A stretch of 64,000 nucleotides of DNA from Vogesella indigofera (GCF_028548395.1 NZ_JAQQLA010000003.1:620001-684000), one strand, 5' to 3'; shown: positions 7,459 through 17,248, counted from the stretch's first letter. The notes: generated by a model from the letters alone, not told the origin. Numbers and translations: made by a program.

Positions 7459-8964
7459 ATGAAATCGAACGCGCAAAAAACCGAGCAGGCCGCCGCACCG
7501 GGCGGTCTGGAAATCGAAGGTCATTCCATTGACTTCATCCCGGACCATGAACGAACCGACAAGCTGTCCACGCAAGGTCCGTTCTGGTTCGTCGGCAACT
7601 TCACCTTCTTTACCATGACCATCGGTTTTGTCGGCCCCAGCGTGGGACTCAGCGCGCTGTGGACCACCATCGCCGGCACACTGGGCATCATGTTCGGCAC
7701 CCTGTTCATGGCGTTTCACGGCTCGCAGGGGCCGCACCTGGGCCTGCCGCAAATGATCCAGTCGCGGGCGCAGTTCGGCTACCGCGGCGTGGTGCTGGTG
7801 CTGCTGGCGACGCTGTTCGTGTTCGCCGGCTTCAACATCGTCAACCTGGTGCTGATGATGCAGGGGCTCAACACCCTGTTCCAGTGGGGGCCGATGCAGG
7901 TCGGGCTGGCGGTGACCGTGCCGGCGACCATCCTCGCCATCCTCGGCCACGACTGGATGCACAAGACCTTCAAATGGTCGCTGTTCCTGTCGTTGCCGCT
8001 GTACGGCATCGTCACGCTGGCGGTGCTGATGGGCTGGATCCACGACGCACCGCCGCTGGCCAACGCTCCCGTTGCGGCGCCGCTGGGCTTTACCTGGATC
8101 GGCTTCATCGCCCAGTTTGCCGCCGGTGCCAGCTACAACATCGCCTACGCGCCGTATGTGTCGGATTACTCGCGCTATCTGCCGAAGAACACCCACAGCG
8201 GCAAGCTGATCGCCGCGGTATTCCTCGGCGCGTCGCTGTCCGGGGCGTGGATGATCGCGGTCGGCGGCTGGCTGGGTGAACACCTGCATGCCACCGATGT
8301 GCTGGTGGCGCTCAACAGCGTGGGCGCCAGCGTGGCACCGCAGCTGGGTAGCGTGGTGGTGGCCATCACCATCCTGGCCTTTCTGCCAGTGATCGCGATG
8401 AACATCTACAGCGCCAAGCTCACCGCCATTACCGGGGTGGACTCCTTCAAGAAGGTGAAGCCGACGCCGAAGGTCCGCATCTGGGCGATCCTGTTCGTGG
8501 TGTTCCTGCAGCTGGGCGTGGCGATGAGCATCTATACCTCCGGCTCCGGCCTGTCGGTGCTCAACATCTACCTGATCGTGATGCTGTACTTCCTGGTGCC
8601 GTGGACGGCGGTGAACCTTACCGACTACTTCTTCGTGCGCAAGGGCCGCTATGCGATTCCGCACTTCTTCCTGCCGCACGACAACATCTACGGCCATTGG
8701 GGCCGCCGCGGCCTGCTGGCCTACCTGATCGGCTTCCTGGCCATGATTCCATTCTTCGCCATCTTCAACGGTCCGCAGGAAGTGTTCGTCGGCCCGCTGG
8801 CGCGAATGATCGGCAGCGTGGACATGGCCTGGCTGGTGGGGCTGATCGTGTCCGGCGTTGCCTACTACCTGCTGTGCCTGTCGCTGGACCTGGACAAGGA
8901 AGAGACGCTGATCAAGCACATCGAAAAGACCTCCCCGCAATACACCACCGGTGAAGGTTGGTAA
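7459..8964 (+). CDS. NCS1-family permease (cytosine/purine/allantoin type)
   Basis: This 501-aa membrane protein has about twelve hydrophobic segments. It shows NCS1 features: a cytoplasmic N terminus, GPSVGLSALWTTIAGTLG in the first helices, QSRAQFGYRG, and YVSDYSRYLP. ATG 7459 has GAGGAG seven bases upstream; an in-frame ATG at 7444 has none. NCS1 carriers import nitrogen-rich bases and hydantoins with H+ or Na+. Here the carrier lies inside a guanidino/aldehyde catabolic operon and probably brings in the substrate. Confidence 0.9.
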   Translation: MKSNAQKTEQAAAPGGLEIEGHSIDFIPDHERTDKLSTQGPFWFVGNFTFFTMTIGFVGPSVGLSALWTTIAGTLGIMFGTLFMAFHGSQGPHLGLPQMIQSRAQFGYRGVVLVLLATLFVFAGFNIVNLVLMMQGLNTLFQWGPMQVGLAVTVPATILAILGHDWMHKTFKWSLFLSLPLYGIVTLAVLMGWIHDAPPLANAPVAAPLGFTWIGFIAQFAAGASYNIAYAPYVSDYSRYLPKNTHSGKLIAAVFLGASLSGAWMIAVGGWLGEHLHATDVLVALNSVGASVAPQLGSVVVAITILAFLPVIAMNIYSAKLTAITGVDSFKKVKPTPKVRIWAILFVVFLQLGVAMSIYTSGSGLSVLNIYLIVMLYFLVPWTAVNLTDYFFVRKGRYAIPHFFLPHDNIYGHWGRRGLLAYLIGFLAMIPFFAIFNGPQEVFVGPLARMIGSVDMAWLVGLIVSGVAYYLLCLSLDLDKEETLIKHIEKTSPQYTTGEGW

Positions 8965-9000
8965 GCCCGTACCGACCCGCAAAACAAGGCGACAAGTATC

Positions 9001-10686
9001 ATGGAAAAAATTTTCGACTACATCATCATCGGGGCCGGTTCCGCCGGCTGCGTGCTGGCCAATCGCCTGACCGAGGACCCCAACGTCAGTGTGCTGGTGC
9101 TGGAGTATGGCGGCAGCGACAAGAGTGTGATCATCCAGATGCCCAGCGCATTCTCGATCCCGATGAACACCAAGCGCTTTAACTGGCACTTCGAAACCGA
9201 GCCGGAGCCGCACCTGGGCGGCCGTCGCCTGCACTGCCCACGTGGCAAGGTGCTGGGTGGCTCGTCGTCAATCAACGGCCTGGTCTACATCCGCGGCAAC
9301 GCGCTGGATTTTGATGAGTGGGAGTCGCTGGGGGCCAAGAACTGGGGCTACCGCCACTGTTTGCCGTACTTCAAGCGTGCCGAGAACTACAAATTCGGCG
9401 GCGACGACTACCGTGGTGGTGATGGCCCGTTGGCCACCAACAATGGCAACAATATGGCCAACCCGCTGTACGGTGCCTGGGTGGAAGCAGGGGCGGAGGC
9501 CGGCTACATCAAGACCGACGACTGCAACGGCTATATGCAGGAAGGTTTCGGCGCCATGCACATGACGGTGAAGAACGGCGTGCGCTGGTCCACCGCCAAC
9601 GCTTACCTGCGCCCAGCGATGCAGCGCCCCAATCTGACGGTGGTGACCCACGCCATGACGCGGCGCATCCTGCTAGAGGGCAAGCGCGCAGTGGGGGTGG
9701 AGTTCGATCAGGGCGGCAGGACCCATACCGTACGTTGCCGGCGCGAAGTACTGGTATCGTCCGGCCCGATTGGCTCGCCGCATCTGCTGCAGCGTTCCGG
9801 CATCGGCCCGGCAGCGGTGTTGCGCCAAGCCGGCATCGAGGTAAAGCACGACCTGCCAGGGGTGGGCGAAAACCTGCAGGATCACTCGGAGATCTACATC
9901 CAGTACACCTGCAAGCAGCCGATTACCCTCAACGGCAAGATGAGCCTGTGGGGCAAGGCGATGATCGGCCTGCGCTGGCTGCTGTTCAAAGATGGTCTGG
10001 GGGCCAGCAACCACTTCGAGGCCGGTGGCTTCATCCGTTCCGACAAGGGGCTGCGCTGGCCGGACATCCAGTTCCACTTCCTGCCGGCGGCAATGCGCTA
10101 CGACGGCGATAAACCATTCAAGGGCCATGGCTTCATGGTGCTGACCGGCCCCAACAAGCCCAAGAGCCGTGGCTATGTACGCGCCCGCAGCGCCGACCCG
10201 TACCAGCACCCGGAGATCCGCTTCAATTACCTGGAAAGCGAAGAGGACCGCGAAGGCTTCCGCCGCTGCGTGCGGCTGACGCGCGAGATACTGGCGCAGC
10301 CGGCGATGGACAGCTACCGTGGCGAGGAGCTGGCGCCAGGGCCGCAGGTACAGACCGATGCCGAGATCGATGCCTTCGTGCGTGCCAACATGGAAAGCAC
10401 GATGCATCCTTGTGGCTCCTGCCGCATGGGCGAGGACGACATGGCGGTAGTGGACTCTGAACTGCGCGTGCACGGTATTGCGCGCCTGCGGGTGATCGAC
10501 TCTTCGGTGTTCCCCACCGAGCCAAACGGCAACCTCAACGCCCCTACCATCATGCTGGCCGAACGTGCCGCCGATCTGGTGCGCGGTCTGGTGTCGCTGC
10601 AGAGCGATGATGTGCCGGTGGGGCAGGTGAGCGACTGGGAAACCCGGCAGCGTAGCGGCAGGCCGATGCGCCAGCACATCGTCTGA
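9001..10686 (+). CDS. GMC-family FAD-dependent dehydrogenase (choline dehydrogenase-like)
   Basis: The 561-aa protein begins with an FAD Rossmann motif (IIIGAGSAG, residues 9-17). It carries the GMC signature [14 protein letters not shown] and ends with the catalytic region HPCGSCRMG and [12 protein letters not shown]. It resembles BetA, which oxidises choline to betaine aldehyde, but many relatives act on other primary alcohols. It follows the NCS1 permease by 36 bp and is the last gene of the operon. Together with the aldehyde dehydrogenase it could take an amino alcohol to the acid. No betaine-specific partner other than the dehydrogenase is present. Confidence 0.88.
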   Translation: MEKIFDYIIIGAGSAGCVLANRLTEDPNVSVLVLEYGGSDKSVIIQMPSAFSIPMNTKRFNWHFETEPEPHLGGRRLHCPRGKVLGGSSSINGLVYIRGNALDFDEWESLGAKNWGYRHCLPYFKRAENYKFGGDDYRGGDGPLATNNGNNMANPLYGAWVEAGAEAGYIKTDDCNGYMQEGFGAMHMTVKNGVRWSTANAYLRPAMQRPNLTVVTHAMTRRILLEGKRAVGVEFDQGGRTHTVRCRREVLVSSGPIGSPHLLQRSGIGPAAVLRQAGIEVKHDLPGVGENLQDHSEIYIQYTCKQPITLNGKMSLWGKAMIGLRWLLFKDGLGASNHFEAGGFIRSDKGLRWPDIQFHFLPAAMRYDGDKPFKGHGFMVLTGPNKPKSRGYVRARSADPYQHPEIRFNYLESEEDREGFRRCVRLTREILAQPAMDSYRGEELAPGPQVQTDAEIDAFVRANMESTMHPCGSCRMGEDDMAVVDSELRVHGIARLRVIDSSVFPTEPNGNLNAPTIMLAERAADLVRGLVSLQSDDVPVGQVSDWETRQRSGRPMRQHIV

Positions 10687-10827
10687 AATTGTTTTCCCCT
10701 GTGACTAGCCAACCTTGCCACGGTGTGCGCATCGGTCGGTAGGTTGGCTGCTTTTCTTACTTCAGTAGCGTAGAGTTGATTGTCAGCATGGGATGCCGGC
10801 TGGTGCAATAACATCATGATTCAGACA

Positions 10828-10855
10828 TTGATTGTCTTTTTGCACAAATTAGATA
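10828..10855 (+). promoter_or_regulatory. Candidate sigma-70 promoter
   Basis: TTGATT is followed by a 16-base spacer and TAGATA. Each box matches four of six consensus bases. It points into the small-RNA candidate. Confidence 0.35.
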
Positions 10856-10861
10856 AAGGTC

Positions 10862-10936
10862 GGCTTATCGTAAAATCGCCTCTGGTTTGCTTAAAAACTT
10901 TAAGGGTGGCCTCCAATTTGGAAGCCACCTTTTTTT
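10862..10936 (+). ncRNA. Candidate small RNA with its own terminator
   Basis: About 75 bases run from a plausible promoter to a strong intrinsic terminator, with no open frame between. The nearest upstream gene ends 175 bases before. It could instead be the tail of a longer operon transcript. No known RNA family was recognised. Confidence 0.35.
10905..10936 (+). terminator. Rho-independent terminator
   Basis: The stem GGTGGC-TCC/GGA-GCCACC has small internal mismatches and an AATTT loop, and is followed by seven T. Confidence 0.8.
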
Positions 10937-11111
10937 AATTGGACTGCCCCAGCTCTTGTAGGCAATCCAGTATGAAGGAGCATGATTCTGGTCACACTTA
11001 GAGTTTGCTGAGGCCTGGAGAGTGATAAGGATGACCGTGCTGTAATGCCACTGAGCCATACGGCAGGATCAGGAGTCATCACGCTGGACAATCTACCAGG
11101 AGAGAGCCCCA

Positions 11112-11142
11112 CGAATCGGTAGCGGTTTTCGCTACCGATTCG
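11112..11142. repeat. Perfect 13-bp inverted repeat at the integrase stop
   Basis: CGAATCGGTAGCG and its exact complement are separated by GTTTT. The integrase stop codon (TAG on the minus strand) lies inside one arm. Neither side has a T run, so it is not a standard terminator. Confidence 0.7.
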
Positions 11143-12343
11143 CTGTTACTTGAGGGTCGAGAAAGTCTGCCCAAGATTGCATCATGGGGCGGCGCTCCTC
11201 CAGTAGATCGGTCCGGTGATAGGCGGCTTCCACTTTGTTTTCAATGGCGTGCGCCAAGGCACGTTCAGCAAGATCCTTGCGGTGGCCACTTTCACTGGCC
11301 CAGTCGCGAAAGCTAGATCGAAAACCATGTGCCGTGGCTGCTCTTCCTTCTGTGTCGCTTTGAGCTTGTTCGCGGCGCAAAAATGAAGTCAAGATCATGT
11401 CTGAAGGAATTTTCCCTGCAGGGCTAGGGAAGACGAGCTCTTCGTGTAGGCCCTGCTGTGACTGGAGGATCAAGACGGCTTGGTCGCTAAGCGGCACTCG
11501 GTGCTGGATACCAGCTTTCATTCTGTTAGCGGGAATTGTCCAGACTTTATTTGCAAGATCGAACTCCCCCCATTGAGCTGCACGTGCCTCTCCGGATCGC
11601 GTGGCAGTTAAAATCAAAAACATCAGGAGTGGTCTGGTTGTTTCCCCTCGTGGATAGTTCCTTACCCTGTCAGATACAAAACGTCGTATATCTCGCCATG
11701 GCATCGCAGGTTGGTGAGCGTGTGATGCTTTTTGGGGTGGGAGTAATCTGCTTACAACGTCTATGGGGTTTGCCTGCACGAAACCATGTGCCCATGCCCA
11801 AGCCATAACGGCATGGCAGCGTTGCTTGATACGTGAGGCTGTTTCGGGTGTATCTAGCCAAATGGGGCGTAAAGCATCGGCAAAATGACTCGGTTTCAGT
11901 ATGTCAACGGTCAGGCTGCCAAGTTTGGGAAAGATGTGGGCCCTGAGAGTATTTATCCATTGCTGTCCATGCTTCAAGTTCTTCCAGCTGGGAAGTAGTT
12001 CCTCATAGACTCGGTACGCGGCTTGCTCAAACGTTGGGGTACAAGTAGCTACTTCCTTCGTCTCCAGAGGATCGATGTTCTTGGCAATGAGCTCTCTTGC
12101 CTCTGTACCGAGCTGTGTGGCTTGGGCAATGCTGACTGCTGGGTAGCTACCAAGCCCAAGAGACCTACGCTTGCCAGTGATTGGGCTGACATAACGTAGC
12201 TTCCATTGCCCGTGCCCTTTTGTCTTGAGTGGGTGCAGGGTGAGACCAGTTATTCCGCCATGTGACAACGCTGCATCTGTAGGCTTAAGCGACTGTGCTT
12301 TTCGATCTGTAAGTGTTGCCATGGTAGCCAATCTGGTAGCCAT
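11132..12343 (-). CDS. P4-type tyrosine recombinase (integrase)
   Basis: This 403-aa integrase has an N-terminal arm-binding domain (about residues 10-95: LTDRKAQSLKPTD, LGLGSYPAVSIAQA) and a complete catalytic set: R249 in TATRSGEAR, H339 and R342 in HGFRSSFR, H365, and Y375 in AAYHRTD. No residue is missing, so it could be active. The start is uncertain because two ATGs 21 bases apart both lack a good ribosome site. It stands alone, without excisionase or cargo, between the catabolic operon and the Tad locus. Lower GC than its flanks and direct repeats upstream suggest the remains of a genomic island or a very small element. Confidence 0.92.
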   Translation of the reverse strand: MATRLATMATLTDRKAQSLKPTDAALSHGGITGLTLHPLKTKGHGQWKLRYVSPITGKRRSLGLGSYPAVSIAQATQLGTEARELIAKNIDPLETKEVATCTPTFEQAAYRVYEELLPSWKNLKHGQQWINTLRAHIFPKLGSLTVDILKPSHFADALRPIWLDTPETASRIKQRCHAVMAWAWAHGFVQANPIDVVSRLLPPQKASHAHQPAMPWRDIRRFVSDRVRNYPRGETTRPLLMFLILTATRSGEARAAQWGEFDLANKVWTIPANRMKAGIQHRVPLSDQAVLILQSQQGLHEELVFPSPAGKIPSDMILTSFLRREQAQSDTEGRAATAHGFRSSFRDWASESGHRKDLAERALAHAIENKVEAAYHRTDLLEERRPMMQSWADFLDPQVTANR

Positions 12344-12378
12344 TATGATGTGGCTTTCATGGTATACCCATGGAACTC

Positions 12379-12435
12379 AATAGACAACAAAACACCTTAA
12401 CACCATGATTTTCAATAACTTTAATAGACAACAAA
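12379..12435. repeat. Pair of 13-bp direct repeats upstream of the integrase
   Basis: AATAGACAACAAA occurs at 12379-12391 and again at 12423-12435, 44 bases apart, roughly four helical turns. It lies in the AT-rich leader of the integrase. Arm-type integrase sites or an attachment region are the likeliest reading. Confidence 0.5.
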
Positions 12436-12486
12436 GGATGCTTATGGACTTAAATCAAGCGGACACCGCTTCCGCCAGCATTCCGT

Positions 12487-12517
12487 AAAAAAGCCCTGAA
12501 TCTTCAGGGCTTTTTTT
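12487..12517. terminator. Bidirectional Rho-independent terminator
   Basis: AAGCCCTGA/TCAGGGCTT is flanked by A and T runs on both sides. It closes the Tad operon on the minus strand and insulates it from the integrase region. Confidence 0.85.
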
Positions 12518-12571
12518 ATTGCCAGTTCAAAACACTCCACTTCGCGCTGCCCATCAGCAAGTGGCTTCGTT

Positions 12572-13753
12572 TCAAGGCTTCACCAACCGTGGCGGCGCCC
12601 CGAGTGCCAGCTGGGTCTCACGCTGTGGTGTAACCAGAGCAAGGTGGGTCATCACGTCGCGGCCCAGCACCAGCCGGACATCGGTGCTCTGGCGCAGCCC
12701 CACTTTTTCCGTAATGGCCGGTTTCAACGGCAGGCTGGCACTCAGCCTAGCGGCCACGCCCGCATAACCGGGGCGATACTCGACTACCGTCACCGGTTGA
12801 CGGAACGGCTTGTTATTGGTGAGCCGCGCCGCCGGATAGCCTTGCGCCAGCAGCGCCTGGCTCACGCGTCGGGCCATGCCGGTAATACCGTTGCCGTTGG
12901 ATACCTCGTACAGGGCCGCGCGGGCCGATGGTGGCGTAGTCTTCGGCAGCGCTGGCGGCGCTGCGGCCAACATGGTTGGCACCTCCGGCTCTATCATTTT
13001 CTGAGGTTCGGCTGGTGCCAGCTGGGGTGGCTGGGATGGTGTGATAACGGGTGCCGGTTCCGCTACCAGCGGCGGGGTGGCTGGCTGGGACGGTGATGGA
13101 GCTGGAGCTGTCGGTTCAACAGCGACCGGCGGGCTGGCAGGGGCCAGCACAGGCGCTGCCACCGTGGTTTCTGTTACTGGCTGGGCTACTGACGGCGCGG
13201 CGACATTGCTGGCGGTGTTTGCCGGCGGAGTCGCTGTGGCCGGGGCGAATGCCTGCTGCACCAGCTCGGTCTTGGTTTTCTGTGCCAATGCCAGATTGAG
13301 GTTGGTCGTGATCTTGGCATCGCCTGGCTTCAGGCTCGCTGCCTTCTCCAGCGCGGCGGCAGCCTCGACTGGGCGGCCTTGCAGGTAGTAAGCATAACCA
13401 AGGTTGTTGTAGAAGTGCGCGGTATCCGGCGCGGCTGCCAGTGCTAACTGGAACTCCATAATCGCCAGCTCGAACTGATGCTGACCGGCGTAGAGGCTGC
13501 CGAGTGCGTTGTGTGCCTCGGTATAGTGTTTGTCCAGCGCCAGCGCTTGCTGGAAGGCCGGAATGGCGAGGTCGCTCCGGTTCTGGCCTTGGTAGTAGCG
13601 ACCAAGCTGATAGTAGGCTGCCGGGCTTTCATTGGCATGGCGCACTTTCAGCAGCGGCTGGAAGCCCCACGCCTGTTTCGGCGGCACCGATTCGCAGCTT
13701 TGCAGCAGGGGGACACAGCACAGCAGCGACAACAGCAGCGGAGTGTTTTTCAT
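12572..13753 (-). CDS. tadD: TadD-like TPR lipoprotein with LytR C-terminal domain
   Basis: From ATG 13753 (GGAG eight bases upstream) this is a 393-aa lipoprotein with lipobox LLQSC and the acylated cysteine at residue 20. Three or four TPR repeats follow (about 40-145: AAYYQLGRYYQGQ, AHNALGSLYAGQ, AHFYNNLGYAYYLQG). A Pro/Ala-rich linker spans about 160-290, and a LytR_C-type domain of about 85 residues lies near the end (LYEVSNGNGITGMARRVSQALL). TadD proteins are outer-membrane pilotin-like factors for Flp pilus assembly. It is the last gene of the locus. The linker and C-terminal domain make it longer than minimal TadD. Confidence 0.8.
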   Translation of the reverse strand: MKNTPLLLSLLCCVPLLQSCESVPPKQAWGFQPLLKVRHANESPAAYYQLGRYYQGQNRSDLAIPAFQQALALDKHYTEAHNALGSLYAGQHQFELAIMEFQLALAAAPDTAHFYNNLGYAYYLQGRPVEAAAALEKAASLKPGDAKITTNLNLALAQKTKTELVQQAFAPATATPPANTASNVAAPSVAQPVTETTVAAPVLAPASPPVAVEPTAPAPSPSQPATPPLVAEPAPVITPSQPPQLAPAEPQKMIEPEVPTMLAAAPPALPKTTPPSARAALYEVSNGNGITGMARRVSQALLAQGYPAARLTNNKPFRQPVTVVEYRPGYAGVAARLSASLPLKPAITEKVGLRQSTDVRLVLGRDVMTHLALVTPQRETQLALGAPPRLVKP

Positions 13754-13801
13754 GGCGTTTTCTCCCATGACATGCTCGATGACGGCTTGTACCAAGCCCG
13801 G

Positions 13802-14746
13802 CTAACCACCACCGCCGAACGATGGCAGCAGCACGCGGTAGATCTGGATGAATGCCGGCCCCAGCAATACCAGCAGCAGGGCAGGGAAGATGCAGAAAAT
13901 CAGCGGAAACAGCAGCTTCAGCGGAATCTTGGCGGCGGCTTCTTCTGCACGCAGGCGGCGCTTGGTGCGCAGGTCATCGGCATGCACGCGCAGCGATTCG
14001 CCGATGCTGGTACCGAAGCGGTCAGCCTGAATCAGCATCGCCACCAGAGTGTCCACCTCCTGCACCCCGGTACGCATCGCCAGGTTGCGCAGCGCGCGAT
14101 CCTTGCTGCTGCCGGCGCGCAGTTCCAGGTTCACCAGATGCAGTTCGTCGGCAAGAATAGTGCTCTTGATGCGGATTTCCTCGCCGACTTTCAGCAGCGC
14201 CGCGTCCAGTCCCAGGCCGGCCTCGACACAGACCAGCAGCAGGTCGATGGCATCGGGAAAGTTGTTGAAGATTTCCTGCTGCCGCTGCTCGATGCGCCGC
14301 GCCAGGATGATGTTGGGCAGGTAGTAGCCTACCGCGGCGGCAAACAGCATCGAGATCAGGAAGTTGTTGCCTTCCATGTGCCCGCCGGTGAGACCGATGT
14401 ACAGGAACAGCACGCCGGGAAACACCAGCGCCAACAAAGTCTTGGCGCCGAAGTACAGCGGTATCGCCGAGGTGCCGCGGTAGCCGGCATTCATGAAGCG
14501 GATGCGGATTGGCGAGCTTTCCCAGCCGTCAGAGGGCACCGACAGCCTCGCCAGCGGCGTGGCGATCTTGATGGCCTTGGCCACCCAGGCCGAGGCATTG
14601 TCAGTGTCCAGCGGCGTATCCGCCTGCACCACCTTTTCCAGACGGGCCTTTACCCGGTTGGGGGCGACCTGCATCGAGATGGTCAGCGCAACGCCAAACA
14701 CCACTAGAAAGATAATCGCCAGGTAGATCCATTGTGAGGTATTCAT
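13802..14746 (-). CDS. tadC: Flp pilus inner-membrane platform protein TadC
   Basis: This 314-aa protein has an N-terminal membrane helix, a central hydrophobic pair, the conserved T2SSF cytoplasmic domain (QQEIFNNFPDAIDLLLVCVEAGLGLDAAL) and a hydrophobic C-terminal end. It pairs with TadB directly upstream to form the inner-membrane platform on which the TadA ATPase acts. It ends in a Gly run (FGGGG) shortly before the TadD gene. Confidence 0.9.
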   Translation of the reverse strand: MNTSQWIYLAIIFLVVFGVALTISMQVAPNRVKARLEKVVQADTPLDTDNASAWVAKAIKIATPLARLSVPSDGWESSPIRIRFMNAGYRGTSAIPLYFGAKTLLALVFPGVLFLYIGLTGGHMEGNNFLISMLFAAAVGYYLPNIILARRIEQRQQEIFNNFPDAIDLLLVCVEAGLGLDAALLKVGEEIRIKSTILADELHLVNLELRAGSSKDRALRNLAMRTGVQEVDTLVAMLIQADRFGTSIGESLRVHADDLRTKRRLRAEEAAAKIPLKLLFPLIFCIFPALLLVLLGPAFIQIYRVLLPSFGGGG

Positions 14747-14780
14747 GACTGTTTCCTCGCCATGACAAGTAGGGGTGCAG

Positions 14781-15755
14781 TCAGACCTTGATCTTGATGA
14801 TCTGCCGCATCCAGAAAATCCCGGCGACCATCATGCAGCCGATCAGCGCGACCATCATGAAACCACTGGGGTCTTCCCATAACACCTTCATGAAGCCCGG
14901 ATTGATCAGCTGGATCACACCACCCACCGCAAACGGCAGCAGGGTCAGGATCCACGCCGACAATTTGCCCTCGGCCGACAGCACCCGGATGGTGCCGTAC
15001 AGTTTCAGCCGCGCCCGGATCAGCGCACTGATATTGCCAAGCAGCTCGGCCAGATTGCCGCCGGTTTCGCGCTGGATCAGTACCGCGATCACCATATAGC
15101 GCAGGTCGGTACTGGGGATGCGCGTCGCCAGATTCATCAGCGCCTCCTGCATCGAGAAGCCGTAGTTGACCTCGTCGAAGGCGATGCGGAATTCGCCGGC
15201 GACCGGATCGGACATTTCGTCCCCGATCATCTTCAGCGATTGCGGCAAGGCATGGCCGGAGCGCAAGGCCCGGCACATCAGGTCCAGCGCATCCGGTAAT
15301 TGCGCCTCGAACTGCACCAGCCGCTTGTGGCGGGCGTTCATGACGAGCATCCACGGGATGCAGGCGCCCCCCAGGGCGATCAGCAGCGACAACAGCAGCG
15401 GCAGCGGAAAAAAGCGGCTGGCAATGAATGCGGCCAACCCTAGCGCCAGACTGAAGCCGAGAAACACCCCGACATTTAACTTCAGCCCGGACTGCACCAG
15501 AATGCGGTCCAGCTTGTGCACACGGGGGAACGCCAGCAGGAAGCGCTGTATCATTTTGGAGTCGCTAAGCAGCCGTTCTTTCATCAGCTGCATCGCTTCG
15601 CCATGATGCGCACCGGCAGACATCGCCTGCAGGCGGCGTTCGATGCGACTGGCCTCAGGACCTTTGTACGAGTTCCAGGTCAGGAAGGCGCCTTCCAGCA
15701 GGAAGACCACCGCGACAAAGATCAGCAGGATGAGGATGGCAAAGGTCGTGTCCAT
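14781..15755 (-). CDS. tadB: Flp pilus inner-membrane platform protein TadB
   Basis: This 324-aa T2SSF-domain protein has an N-terminal helix (FAILILLIFVAVVFLLEGAF), two central helices, the conserved FEAQLPDALDLMCRALRSGHAL, and a C-terminal hydrophobic segment. The gene begins 8 bp after TadA stops and is followed by its partner TadC. The order TadA-TadB-TadC is the conserved core of Tad loci. Confidence 0.9.
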   Translation of the reverse strand: MDTTFAILILLIFVAVVFLLEGAFLTWNSYKGPEASRIERRLQAMSAGAHHGEAMQLMKERLLSDSKMIQRFLLAFPRVHKLDRILVQSGLKLNVGVFLGFSLALGLAAFIASRFFPLPLLLSLLIALGGACIPWMLVMNARHKRLVQFEAQLPDALDLMCRALRSGHALPQSLKMIGDEMSDPVAGEFRIAFDEVNYGFSMQEALMNLATRIPSTDLRYMVIAVLIQRETGGNLAELLGNISALIRARLKLYGTIRVLSAEGKLSAWILTLLPFAVGGVIQLINPGFMKVLWEDPSGFMMVALIGCMMVAGIFWMRQIIKIKV

Positions 15756-15763
15756 GATGGCAC

Positions 15764-17122
15764 CTACTCGAATCGTTTGCTGGGGTCGAACAGCGCGTCC
15801 GAAATCTCCACGCCGTGCGTTTTCAGGCGCTCGATAAACTTCGGCCGCACACCGGTGGCGCAGAAGTAGCCCTGTACCGCACCATCTACGCCGACGCCAC
15901 TTTGCACGAACTGGAAGATCTCCTGCATGGTGATCACGTCACCCTCGGTACCGGTAATCTCCTGGATGCTGGTAACTTTGCGCTTGCCATCGGTAAGACG
16001 CGCCACCTGGATCACCACACTCAGCGCCGAGCTGATCTGCTGGCGGATCACCTTGGGCGGCAGGTTCATCCCGGCCATACCCACCATGTTTTCCATGCGC
16101 GTGATGGCGTCGCGCGGGGTGTTGGCGTGGATGGTGGCCATCGAGCCTTCGTGACCGGTGTTCATCGCCTGCAGCATGTCGACGGCCTCGGCGCCGCGCA
16201 CCTCGCCAAGGATGATGCGGTCCGGCCGCATGCGCAGGCTGTTGCGCACCAGTGCCCGTTGCGACACTTCGCCGCGGCCCTCGATATTGGGCGGCCGCGT
16301 TTCCAGCCGGATGATGTGCGGCTGTTGCAGCTGCAGTTCGGCGGCATCTTCAATGGTGATGATGCGCTCCGTATCGGGAATGAAACCGGACAGGATGTTG
16401 AGCAGGGTGGTCTTGCCGCTACCGGTACCTCCGGAAATCAGCATGTTGATCTTGGCCTTGGCCAGCCCCTTGATCACGGTGCCCATGTCCGGCGTCAGGC
16501 TTTTCAGCTCGATGATGTCGTTCAGGCGTAGCGGGGTGGCAGCAAAACGGCGGATCGACAGCATCGGCCCGTCAATCGCCAGCGGCGGGATGATGGCGTT
16601 GACGCGGGAGCCATCCGGCAGGCGGGCATCGACCATCGGGCTGGACTCATCGACACGCCGGCCGACGCGCGACACAATCTTGTCGATGATCTTCATCAGG
16701 TGCGCATCATCAGTAAAGCGCACATCGGTCTGTTCAAGCTTGCCGCGGCGTTCGACATAGACCTGCTGGAAGGTGTTGACCAGGATATCGGAGATGGTCG
16801 GGTCCGCCAGCAGCGGCTCCAGTGGGCCGAGGCCAAGCATTTCGTGCTGGATGTCCTTGACCAGGCTGCGTCGCTCATTGTCGTTGAGCGCCGCGTTTTC
16901 TTCGGCCAGCAGCCGTTCCACCAGTATCTTGAGCTCGTCTTTCAGGCGCTCGGGAGCGAGACTTTCCATCACCCCCAGATCAACCCGCTCCAGCAGTTTC
17001 TGGTGAATACGGGATTTCAGATCGTGGTAGGACTCGTAATTGGCGGACGTGGCCGACTTGACGATGGCCTGCAAGGTTTCGGAGCTGGGCTGGATGGATT
17101 CGAGCCGATCGCGCAATGACAT
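15764..17122 (-). CDS. tadA: Flp pilus assembly ATPase TadA/CpaF
   Basis: This 452-aa type II/IV secretion ATPase powers pilin polymerisation. It has an N-terminal helical domain (about 1-90), Walker A GGTGSGKT at 231-238, an Asp box [11 protein letters not shown], a Walker B-like [10 protein letters not shown] at 301-310, and a His box [10 protein letters not shown] at about 328-337. All catalytic elements are intact. It is cytoplasmic and docks on TadB/TadC, encoded immediately downstream. Confidence 0.95.
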   Translation of the reverse strand: MSLRDRLESIQPSSETLQAIVKSATSANYESYHDLKSRIHQKLLERVDLGVMESLAPERLKDELKILVERLLAEENAALNDNERRSLVKDIQHEMLGLGPLEPLLADPTISDILVNTFQQVYVERRGKLEQTDVRFTDDAHLMKIIDKIVSRVGRRVDESSPMVDARLPDGSRVNAIIPPLAIDGPMLSIRRFAATPLRLNDIIELKSLTPDMGTVIKGLAKAKINMLISGGTGSGKTTLLNILSGFIPDTERIITIEDAAELQLQQPHIIRLETRPPNIEGRGEVSQRALVRNSLRMRPDRIILGEVRGAEAVDMLQAMNTGHEGSMATIHANTPRDAITRMENMVGMAGMNLPPKVIRQQISSALSVVIQVARLTDGKRKVTSIQEITGTEGDVITMQEIFQFVQSGVGVDGAVQGYFCATGVRPKFIERLKTHGVEISDALFDPSKRFE

Positions 17123-17248
17123 GATAGCTACCCCTTTGCCGATGATCAGTCTGCTCAGGCCCCGAAGTGGCGGGTTATCAGGCTGATGCGTTAGTTGCCG
17201 AGAGATTTGTCGTTAACAAGCATTCCATTCAATTCAAGGTGCCAAACG

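Larger units (their letters stand above)
10687..11131. other. AT-richer gap with a small-RNA candidate and the integrase 3' hairpin
   Basis: No protein gene is supported. The first 150 bases carry a promoter-like pair and a short transcript candidate ending in a strong terminator. The remainder is lower in GC than the neighbouring operon and ends in a 13-bp perfect inverted repeat that overlaps the integrase stop codon. No tRNA was recognised. Confidence 0.5.

Noticed and set aside
4529..7498. A 989-codon open frame on the minus strand opposite the ureohydrolase and aldehyde dehydrogenase genes
   Set aside because: Shadow of GC-rich codon bias. The plus strand has complete enzyme motifs; the antisense product is low-complexity and rich in Ala, His, Gln and Gly.
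7393..9234. A 613-codon minus-strand frame opposite the NCS1 permease
   Set aside because: Antisense shadow; no domain, and the permease is clearly coding.
10687..12571. A tRNA or tmRNA gene as the integrase target
   Set aside because: No cloverleaf, CCA end or tmRNA-like tag region was recognised on either strand.
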